From CAZHOV01 sp964534315 (lineage in GTDB: Bacteria > Bacteroidota > Bacteroidia > Chitinophagales > Saprospiraceae), in assembly GCA_964534315.1 (NCBI GenBank), contig CAZHOV010000165.1:1-12644 (forward strand): a DNA stretch of 12,644 bases, written 5' to 3'. Below, piece by piece: positions 5,874-12,644 of the stretch (its first letter is position 1; the number at the start of each line of letters is the position of its first letter). Position numbers and translations under genes: made by a program. The notes beneath the pieces are model-generated. The model did not search any database and was not told the DNA's origin. It was given only the letters and a program-made list of their open reading frames with translations.

Positions 5874-8630
5874 CAAACTTGGTTTATAAAGAATGGTCAG
5901 GTAGGCCAGCCGCCCAATCCGGGGGCCTCCGTATACCTGATATTGCCTGTTGTTAAATATATTTGTGGCGCCTGCTTTCAGTCGGATGCCGAGTTGTTGA
6001 AAGTGAAGGTTCAATTGAAGATTAGTGAGGTCATAAGAGGGAACCAACCCTGTAAATTGCGGAGATCCCTCAAAAATAAATCCTTCTATCCATCTGTAAT
6101 TGAGTTGGAAGCCCCAGGTGAGTTGTTTATTTAGGGGGATTTCGCGCCCGGTCAGTAGAAGGTTGTATTTGTGCTCCGGGGTATTATAGGCGGGAATGAT
6201 AGGATCATCGCTCTGGGAGATCAGTTTGTTCCAGGAATAATTGCCGCCAAGGCTGAGAAACGGATTGATACGATAATCCAATTGAATGGCTGCTCCCTGA
6301 GTAAATACCACCTCTTGGGCATTTATGGCATGGCGAAATACTTCGGCCCCTACTGGCAAACCCAAAGCATTGAATGATGATTTTATCCCTATATCAAATC
6401 CGATAAAATCCCGGTAACGGCTATAGTAAAGCTCCGCATCTACATATAAGCGATCGAAAGGCTGCCCTCGATAACCCAGTTCTATCGTCTGCGCTTTCTC
6501 CGGTCGAATAGGGTCCAGGTTGTAATAGGATAGTGAACTTAACGTCCTTTCCTGGAGATAATCGCTAAAGGACTCCAGCGTAATAAGGCTGTCTGCACCA
6601 TTTAGGTTGCCTACAAGAGTAGCTGGCCCTACATCCAGATATTGATATTGGTTGGATAGGGTAGGGTTGCGTATAGCGGAAGCGAAAGAAAGCCTCAACA
6701 GGTTTGAAGTATTTGGTTCCCAACGGACGGAAACTGCCGGGCTGGCTACCCAGGGAAAGTTTTGGTTTTTATCCAGACGAAGCGTGGCTCCAACAGTCCA
6801 TTGACGATTCGGGAATTGTTTTTCAAACCCTGCATAGAAGCCATACTCATAGTTGGTGATCCTTCTTCCGGCAGTATCGCTAAAAATGGTTCCTTCGGAA
6901 CGAGGTTGATATAATCTGGCGTCGATGCCTACTTTCAGTTGATCTACCAATACAGGTTTAAAAATATATTCCCCGTCGAAGTGATAGAGCGAGGAGCGAT
7001 CGAAGAATTTACTACCAGGTTCGTCAGCTGAATTAGGGGTAGAGATGATTCGGTTAAAAGCTTCTTCGAACTCAGGACTTCCGGGGGTTAAAAAGACCGG
7101 GCCACCCAGCGTTGTATCTGCATTTGCATAGGATTCAGCCCACTGATGCCAGTAAGTGAGGGAGTCCCTGTAATCGATCAGCCACTGTTCTGCAGCCTCT
7201 GTATCAAAGGGTTCGGGATAATTGAGGCGAGGATATCCTAATTCGTAAATTCTGGGTGTTATTTGGGATGTCCAGAACTGTTGATAACTCGCGCTCCACT
7301 GAAGGGTGGATTTTCCTTCATCTACCAGGTAAAGGGCAGTTGCATAGGGGTCGTAAGAGTCGCCTGCATCTTCGGTCGTATGGTACAAACGAAAGGTGTA
7401 TGCATTTTCTTTTTGAAGTGATAAACGCGTTTGTAAAAAACGGATATTCTTCAGGCTAAACCTGTTTTCTGCCTGGTAAACGGTTGTCCCGCCCCCGTAA
7501 TTGGCGGCTGCAATCAGCTCTGGTGAATCATCTAATTGGTCTGGTTTCAACCGCCAATGGACAGCTGCATTTAATTTAATATTTCGGGTATCGTAGTCTA
7601 CTAAATCAGTTTCGCGATAGCCTGTTCGGTAGAAAGTTCCCAATCCTTCATAAATCCAGGGAGCAGATTCACTAAAGTCGTAAATGGGCCGGTATTGATC
7701 GCCATAGATATTGACTGCGTCAAAACGCCCGGGATTATCTTCCGGAACTCTGGATTCGTCTATCGGAGAATAATTTTCGGCTTCCCAGTCATCTGCTCTT
7801 AAGTAAGAAGCATTGATTTTATAAGCAAGGAAAGGGACATTCTTTTTATTTTTAAATACTTGCGCCCATCGCAACCCTCCTTCCAGTAAGTTGCGTTCGC
7901 CTCCTTTCAGCAATACCGACAATCCCGGATGGTGAAAAGGAGATTTGGTTTCTATTTGAACTACACCATTAAAAGCATTGGGGCCGTAATAAGAGGAACT
8001 GGCTCCTGCCACTACTTCTATTCGATTGACATCCAATTCCGCCGGACCCAGGAATCCACCCAGGCTAAAGTTCAAGCCTGGAGATTGATTATCAATGCCG
8101 TCGATCAATTGGAGGGACCGCACCGGAGCGGTAGAGGTAAATCCTCTGGTGTTTACGATCTTGAAACCGAGGCTTGGTGCCACCAAGTCTACCCCTTTGA
8201 GCGCTCCCTGAGCTTCATAATAGTTTATTGCTGCAGTATTTCTTAGAGATAAAGGCGTTAATACCTCATGGCTTAATACGGAACGATGTTCTTGTGTTGT
8301 GAGGGCGCGTTCTTTCACCTCTACACCTTCAAGTAGTTCTGCATTGGGCTCCAGCTTGATTCTGTAAATCTTTATTGCAGTTTCAATTGAAAGCGTCCGG
8401 TCATCATAACCCATGTATGTTATCAGGATTTTTACGGGTAAGGAGCTTGATTCCAGCTCGAAATAGCCGGAATCGTCTGTGTAGGTAGACAGGTTAGTGT
8501 GTTCAATTATCAGCGATGCAAATTGGAGTGGCTCTTCAGTCGCCCGATCCAGAATATATCCTCTGACCAGGTGCTGAGCCTGGAGGGTGAATGAAAATAA
8601 GATTGCTATAGTAGCGGTGAACAATTTCAT
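5871..8630 (-). CDS. TonB-dependent outer-membrane receptor with carboxypeptidase-regulatory-like N-terminal domain
   Basis: The ATG at 8630 is chosen because it opens directly on a signal peptide (MKLFTATIAILFSFTLQAQ), giving 919 residues. The frame extends 17 codons further to an ATG at 8681, but that would put a charged stretch before the signal peptide. Residues ~20-95 are a CarboxypepD_reg-like beta-sandwich (VRGYILDRATEEPLQFASL ... DDSGYFEL ... ITYMGYD). A TonB-box-like stretch, LLEGVEVKE, lies around 99-107. Residues ~115-228 are the plug (NTRGFTSTAPVRSLQLIDG, NRIEVVAGASSSYYGPNAFNG). The remainder is the beta-barrel, with many alternating aromatic strands to the C-terminus. It should import a ligand too large for porins using TonB-ExbBD energy. 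No SusD-like lipoprotein partner is beside it; the downstream partner is a T9SS-exported hydrolase. The ligand cannot be told from sequence. Confidence 0.93.
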   Translation of the reverse strand: MKLFTATIAILFSFTLQAQHLVRGYILDRATEEPLQFASLIIEHTNLSTYTDDSGYFELESSSLPVKILITYMGYDDRTLSIETAIKIYRIKLEPNAELLEGVEVKERALTTQEHRSVLSHEVLTPLSLRNTAAINYYEAQGALKGVDLVAPSLGFKIVNTRGFTSTAPVRSLQLIDGIDNQSPGLNFSLGGFLGPAELDVNRIEVVAGASSSYYGPNAFNGVVQIETKSPFHHPGLSVLLKGGERNLLEGGLRWAQVFKNKKNVPFLAYKINASYLRADDWEAENYSPIDESRVPEDNPGRFDAVNIYGDQYRPIYDFSESAPWIYEGLGTFYRTGYRETDLVDYDTRNIKLNAAVHWRLKPDQLDDSPELIAAANYGGGTTVYQAENRFSLKNIRFLQTRLSLQKENAYTFRLYHTTEDAGDSYDPYATALYLVDEGKSTLQWSASYQQFWTSQITPRIYELGYPRLNYPEPFDTEAAEQWLIDYRDSLTYWHQWAESYANADTTLGGPVFLTPGSPEFEEAFNRIISTPNSADEPGSKFFDRSSLYHFDGEYIFKPVLVDQLKVGIDARLYQPRSEGTIFSDTAGRRITNYEYGFYAGFEKQFPNRQWTVGATLRLDKNQNFPWVASPAVSVRWEPNTSNLLRLSFASAIRNPTLSNQYQYLDVGPATLVGNLNGADSLITLESFSDYLQERTLSSLSYYNLDPIRPEKAQTIELGYRGQPFDRLYVDAELYYSRYRDFIGFDIGIKSSFNALGLPVGAEVFRHAINAQEVVFTQGAAIQLDYRINPFLSLGGNYSWNKLISQSDDPIIPAYNTPEHKYNLLLTGREIPLNKQLTWGFQLNYRWIEGFIFEGSPQFTGLVPSYDLTNLQLNLHFQQLGIRLKAGATNIFNNRQYQVYGGPRIGRLAYLTILYKPSL

Positions 8631-9023
8631 TTTGTGAAAAATTTCTTTTAAAAGGTTGTGTTTTATATTTTTCACAGGCAAGATGAATCAAAATGGATAG
8701 GGTCTATTGGACTTTTCCGTAAAGACTTGGTATATTTAATTAAGAGAGGAAAAAAAGGCTGGTATTTTTCCTTTAAAAAATCAGAAGAATTGTATAACAG
8801 GTTTATTTTCAATATATAGAATGGTAAAAATCTTAGGAGGCTAAAAAGCTAATGAAAGGATTGATCATTGGTAGTGCTATGTTTTAGCAACTCATTAAAA
8901 CATCTAGTTTATGGTTACAGAAAGAGACACTACAATTAGGATGATCCTGCCATCAATGAAATTGGCTGATTAGTTAAAGCTATAGGCAAAAGAAAAAATG
9001 TATACATTTTTTTAAAAAAGTAG
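8631..9023. other. AT-rich intergenic region upstream of the divergent TonB receptor gene
   Basis: About 390 bp with no supportable gene. It must hold the promoter of the minus-strand receptor gene, but no exact CAAAnnTA (reverse complement of the -7 consensus) was found. An imperfect AT-rich inverted repeat spans about 9001-9027 (TATAC + T-run / A-run + GTAGTATA). Short open stretches such as 8911-8973 (20 codons) are broken by stops and may be remains of the N-terminal part of the AraC-type gene that follows; this is uncertain. Confidence 0.5.
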
Positions 9024-9386
9024 TATATTGTATCAGAACCCAAAGCTGCCCGGGTAAAAGAATTGGCCAAAAAAATAAACTTAAGTGAACGTCAACTTAG
9101 CAGGAGGTTGAAGATATCTACCGATTTTTCCACAAAAGAATATTTGAAAATAGAAAGATTCGAGCGTGCATTGAAAAGTCTGCCCTCCTTTCAGGTAGGT
9201 AAGCTATCTGAATTAGCCTACGAGCTCGGTTATTACGATCAAGCGCATTTTAATCATGAATTCAAGGAAATGCTTGGTTCTACTCCTATTGAATATCTGA
9301 AAATGCTAAAAGAAAAGGTATTTCACTTGGATGAGAAAAAGATGGAATACAGCCTTCTACTATCCCGAATGGATAATAATGTCTGA
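9024..9386 (+). pseudogene. AraC-family regulator remnant (DNA-binding domain only)
   Basis: The frame is open from just after a TAG at 9021-9023 to a TGA at 9384-9386, and contains a nearly complete AraC DNA-binding domain. The first helix-turn-helix is VKELAKKINLSERQLSRRLK, followed by STKEYLKIERFERALKSL; the second is LSELAYELGYYDQAHFNHEF with GSTPIEYL. There is no ATG near the beginning: the first usable codon is TTG at 9063, which lies inside the first helix, or ATT at 9027. The sensor domain normally N-terminal to this domain is missing, and stops occur upstream in the expected position. A decayed gene is more likely than a functional mini-regulator, although a short protein from the TTG cannot be excluded. 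It lies divergent to the receptor operon and just upstream of the hybrid kinase. Confidence 0.6.
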
Positions 9387-9472
9387 TTTTTACAATCCTG
9401 TTAAAATAAAATCTATTAATTTTAAGCTTAATTTGAATGTAGGAACGATAAGAATAAAACCTCTAAAATCAA

Positions 9473-12241
9473 ATGAAAACTCAGGTGTCATCAGTTTCAG
9501 GTTGCAGACCAATCCTGCAACTTGTTTTACTTATTCTCTTCTTCTATACTGGAGCTTCATATGTGTTGGGCAGTGAGGTCAAGATAACTGTTTATCAGCC
9601 GGTAATTGATCTGAATAACGCCCTTCGTCCGGCAACTTCAGCGGAGATCAGGGCGTTTGCGAATCAGGAGGTGAAAGCGGAGGAGATTATTCGTAAAAAT
9701 GAAAAATGGTTTTTCTTAATCATAACAAACCGATTGCAAAACGATCATTTGCGCAATTGGTTTTTATACTTGGCAGATCGTGCAGACTATATCGATTGCT
9801 ATATAGAGCAGCACGATTCGATTTCAGTGCTAAAGGCCGGAAATTTATATGGCAGTTTTTTGAAGCACCTCTCTACCCCTCATCAGATCAATCGTATTCC
9901 TCTTGATCTATCACCTGGTGAAAAAGTTCGCATCCTGATCCATTACCGTGGAATCCGGGGATATGAAATTGTTACGAATGTTCAGCTGAGGCGAAATGAA
10001 AAATTTTCTACCTGGAATTTTGTAAAAAAGAAACAATTGATTGGTATTTGGTTGGGTTTTCTGCTTACCATGATCCTTATTAACCTTGTCATGGCTGTGG
10101 CTACCAAGGATCGTCCATTTTTGTTTCACGGATTTTATATGGTCGGTGTATTTTTCTTTATGCTTGACAATAATCAGATTCTTCACAATTTTCCTCTTTT
10201 AAAGATATTTCCCATTGCTAAAAATATTGTGAATTATCTGTCCCTTTCTATTATCGGAATTGGATATCTACTGTTTATCCGGACATTTTTAGAATTACGG
10301 CAACTCCTTCCCAGATGGGACAGGATATTTCGATATTTGATCTGGGGGCAAGTGATATTGTTCTTTGGTGCCTTCATCTATTTTGGAATTACCTGGAATG
10401 AAGCTTTTTGCGATCAGCTGTTTGCTGGAGTATTGCTTGTTCAATATTTGTTTATCATCTTCCCATTTCTATTGGTGCTTTCCAAAGAACAAACACCTAT
10501 TCGATGGTTTATCATCGGTGGTACGAGTTTTTTATTTGTCACCATTGTTGTCGAAGCATTTTTAGTTGTAATCAAACAACCTTTCTTTCAACCCCTTTTA
10601 TATATTGGAATCATTGCTGAGGCGACCATTTTTACTTATGGATTGGGGTACAGGTACTTGTATTTTAGAAATGAGAAAGAACGGGCGGGCAGATTACAAG
10701 AACTCAATGATTTTAAAAACCGCTTTTTTTCCAATATTACTCATGAATTTAGAACACCGCTTACCGTTATTCTTGGAATGGCTAGTCAACTTGCCGAACA
10801 GCCAGGGGTAAAACCAAAAGTGAAAGTAGGAGTGATTGAACGGCAAGGAGAAAAGTTGTTGAGCCTCATTAACCAAATATTGGACCTGGCGAAGGCAGAG
10901 GAGGGACAAATGCAACTAAAATGTATTCAAGATGATATCATCCCCTATCTAGGATTTCTCGTAAACGCCTTTGAAACCTATGCTGAAGAGAAACAAATAG
11001 ACTTGGTCTACTATCACGAACAACCGTCTGTCGTCATGGATTATGATCCGGTAAGGTTGGAGAATATTATTACCAACCTTTTGTCTAACGCTTTAAAATT
11101 TACGCCTGACAAGGGGAAAGTTTCTGTAGGGGTGCGCAGATTAGAAGATGACTCCCTGGAAATAAAAGTTATGGATACCGGAATTGGATTGAAGGCAGAT
11201 GAATTACCTCATATCTTCGATCGCTTTTACCAAACCGAAAGCTCGGCAGAGGATGCTCGCCTCAAGGGAGCCGGTTCTGGTATCGGCCTGGCTTTGACCA
11301 AGGAACTTGTTCATCTCCTAAATGGAAAGATTAATGTAGAAAGCCATTATGGGAAAGGTTCCGTCTTTACTATCTTACTACCCATTACTAACCAGGCTCC
11401 TGTAGAAACCAATAAACCCGAATTTTCGATATTTTCACCTGAAAATAAAAAGGTTGAAGAGCAAGAAGTCGGAGCATTATACAGAGAAGATCTTCCGCTT
11501 GCACTGATCGTAGATGACAATCGGGACATCCTTATTTATCTTCGCCTTTTTCTCCGTAATGAATTTCGCATTATTGAGGCTTCTAATGGCGCTGAAGCGC
11601 TTGAGGTAGCGCGCCAACAAATTCCTGATATTATTATTACGGATGTGGTGATGCCTGAAATGGATGGTTTGGAACTATGCAACCGTCTAAAATCTGATGA
11701 ATGGCTCTGCCATGTGCCGGTTATTATGTTGACTGCCAAAGCAACGATTAACGATCGGATAGCAGGATTTAAACATGGGGCGGACGCTTACCTGGCCAAA
11801 CCCTTCAATAAGGAAGAGTTAAACATCGTATTGCAAAAATCGATGAACTTACGGGACCTCCTTAGGGGGTATTATCAGCGGGCAGCCCTTTACGAAAATG
11901 AGACACCCCTGAAGAATGCTGCAGAGGAACAATTCAAAAAGCGATTAATCAACGCCATTTCTGATAACCTAGACAATTACGACTTCAAAGCTCCCGATCT
12001 CGCCCGAATATTAGGTGATTCGGAAAGTACGGCTAATAAAAAAATACAAAGCGTAACGGGTATGTCCATCAAACAATATATCAACCACTATCGTCTGATG
12101 CGTGCTAAAGAACTGGTTACTTATTCGGATCTCAGCATGAAAGAAATCGCCTACGCCATTGGCTTCAAAGATCCGAGCTATTTCTCCCGCCAGTTTAAAA
12201 AGAAATTTGGACATAGTCCAAGCGAGGAAATGGAGAGTTGA
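9473..12241 (+). CDS. 7TMR-DISM hybrid histidine kinase with receiver and AraC DNA-binding domain
   Basis: The 922-residue product combines a whole two-component pathway. Residues ~13-33 are a hydrophobic signal/anchor. Residues ~35-175 are a periplasmic 7TMR-DISM extracellular beta-domain (ADRADYIDCYI, LIHYRG). Residues ~187-393 contain seven hydrophobic helices (7TM-DISM). A short linker leads to HisKA with phospho-acceptor His424 (FFSNITHEFRTPL). HATPase follows with the N box around NIITNLLSNALKFT (~531-544), DTGIGL (568-573) and GSGIGLAL (601-608). The receiver, ~676-790, has DDN (681-683), phospho-acceptor Asp724 (ITDVVMPEMDG), Thr754 and Lys776. The AraC-type HTH occupies ~820-918 (YRLMRAKELV, MKEIAYAIGFKDPSYFSRQF). 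All key residues are present, so it should sense an extracytoplasmic or membrane-soluble signal and regulate transcription directly from the membrane. Divergence from the TonB receptor operon makes that operon a plausible but unproven target. Confidence 0.93.
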   Translation: MKTQVSSVSGCRPILQLVLLILFFYTGASYVLGSEVKITVYQPVIDLNNALRPATSAEIRAFANQEVKAEEIIRKNEKWFFLIITNRLQNDHLRNWFLYLADRADYIDCYIEQHDSISVLKAGNLYGSFLKHLSTPHQINRIPLDLSPGEKVRILIHYRGIRGYEIVTNVQLRRNEKFSTWNFVKKKQLIGIWLGFLLTMILINLVMAVATKDRPFLFHGFYMVGVFFFMLDNNQILHNFPLLKIFPIAKNIVNYLSLSIIGIGYLLFIRTFLELRQLLPRWDRIFRYLIWGQVILFFGAFIYFGITWNEAFCDQLFAGVLLVQYLFIIFPFLLVLSKEQTPIRWFIIGGTSFLFVTIVVEAFLVVIKQPFFQPLLYIGIIAEATIFTYGLGYRYLYFRNEKERAGRLQELNDFKNRFFSNITHEFRTPLTVILGMASQLAEQPGVKPKVKVGVIERQGEKLLSLINQILDLAKAEEGQMQLKCIQDDIIPYLGFLVNAFETYAEEKQIDLVYYHEQPSVVMDYDPVRLENIITNLLSNALKFTPDKGKVSVGVRRLEDDSLEIKVMDTGIGLKADELPHIFDRFYQTESSAEDARLKGAGSGIGLALTKELVHLLNGKINVESHYGKGSVFTILLPITNQAPVETNKPEFSIFSPENKKVEEQEVGALYREDLPLALIVDDNRDILIYLRLFLRNEFRIIEASNGAEALEVARQQIPDIIITDVVMPEMDGLELCNRLKSDEWLCHVPVIMLTAKATINDRIAGFKHGADAYLAKPFNKEELNIVLQKSMNLRDLLRGYYQRAALYENETPLKNAAEEQFKKRLINAISDNLDNYDFKAPDLARILGDSESTANKKIQSVTGMSIKQYINHYRLMRAKELVTYSDLSMKEIAYAIGFKDPSYFSRQFKKKFGHSPSEEMES

Positions 12242-12331
12242 ATTTTAGCAATATTCTCCAACCCCAATCCCTCCTATGTCGGTTATCTTTACGGAATAAT
12301 TGTAAGTGACTCCATTCGATAACCGGACAAA

Positions 12332-12625
12332 ATGATAATGACCATGAATAAGTTCTACCTCAGCTTCTTCTTCGCATTTACCTTTTGGCAACTACAAGCC
12401 CAAACTCCGCTCGACTACCAACCCAAAGCTCCAAATCTGCCTGCGTTAACCGACAATGCTACGGCACAGGTGATCACAAATACATTCACGTCTTACCGTG
12501 GGGATATCCCCCAGGAATTGGCGGATACCCTGCAAGGAGTACTCGAAAAAAGATGGGAATGGTTAGGATCCGTAGGGCTATCAGCCGCGCTAAGGGATCG
12601 CGAAATAATAAGTTACATAGAATAG
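12332..12625 (+). pseudogene. Truncated exported serine-hydrolase-like protein (N-terminal stub)
   Basis: The frame has in-frame ATGs at 12332, 12338 and 12344. The last gives the cleanest signal peptide (MNKFYLSFFFAFTFWQLQAQ). The following mature part, with IPQELADTLQGVLEKRWEW and GSVGLSAAL, resembles the start of beta-lactamase/D-Ala-D-Ala carboxypeptidase-type serine hydrolases, where a conserved L..VL......G..G.SAAI stretch precedes the catalytic domain. After residue ~86 the similarity ends, and the frame closes at TAG 12623-12625, so the SxxK catalytic region is absent. The stub could result from a frameshift or from an insertion whose body lies beyond the window edge. The family assignment is by eye and moderate. 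Confidence 0.5.
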
Positions 12626-12644
12626 ACGAAGTTATTTTGTGCGC

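Noticed and set aside
8878..8885. TATGTTTT as a promoter -7 box for the AraC remnant
   Set aside because: It lacks the final G and the gene it would serve appears decayed.
9428..9435. TTAATTTG as a -7 box for the hybrid kinase
   Set aside because: One conserved base of TAnnTTTG is wrong and no -33 element is seen; it is not better than chance in this AT-rich stretch.
1037..12644. Template repeat or reverse transcriptase of a DGR within the window
   Set aside because: Looking by eye for a second copy of the RGGSW...VGFRLARD DNA and for reverse-transcriptase motifs in the remaining reading frames found none. The cassette, if real, is outside.
12639..12644. Terminal GTGCGC as the 5' end of a group II intron
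   Set aside because: It fits the GTGYG start, but six bases at the window edge are far too little, and the frame of the upstream gene breaks about 45 bp earlier.

Overview
The window looks like a chromosomal segment of a Bacteroidota bacterium, most likely a Saprospiria/Lewinella-type organism. This is inferred from a type IX secretion C-terminal sorting domain, a TonB-dependent receptor with an N-terminal carboxypeptidase-regulatory-like domain, a hybrid two-component sensor ending in an AraC domain, and a TAnnTTTG-type promoter candidate. No RNA gene, CRISPR array or complete mobile element was seen.

Layout. (A) 1-1124: the 3' part of a GC-rich gene with two tandem thrombospondin type-3 repeats and a formylglycine-generating-enzyme-like (FGE, C-type-lectin fold) domain. 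Its last ~35 codons look like the variable region of a diversity-generating retroelement (DGR): a conserved scaffold carries variable NNY-type codons. The stop is followed by TTTTACC repeats and a 7-bp hairpin with a GATA loop, the geometry expected of a DGR target site. No reverse transcriptase or template repeat is in the window. (B) 1125-4235: a 1036-residue LRR-Roc-COR-EAD11-CHAT protein. It combines a leucine-rich-repeat ROCO GTPase, a putative homotypic adaptor domain and a caspase-like protease in one chain, and resembles an NLR-like immune or cell-death protein. (C) 4280-8630, minus strand: a probable two-gene operon of a TonB-dependent receptor followed by a secreted alpha/beta hydrolase with a T9SS sorting domain. 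It is convergent with the ROCO-CHAT gene, and a 9-bp inverted repeat lies between them. (D) 8631-9472: AT-rich DNA holding the C-terminal DNA-binding remnant of an AraC-family regulator. (E) 9473-12241: a 922-residue 7TMR-DISM hybrid histidine kinase with a receiver and an AraC domain. (F) 12332-12625: the N-terminal stub of an exported serine-hydrolase-like protein whose reading frame stops after about 97 codons.

The most interesting part is A plus B. A putatively hypermutable ligand-binding protein lies 138 bp upstream of, and on the same strand as, a ROCO-caspase protein with an effector-associated domain. A working hypothesis is a diversified recognition module beside a suicide/immune effector. 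A functional link is inferred only from adjacency and domain types. Regions C to E look like an outer-membrane uptake/hydrolysis module divergent from a candidate regulator.
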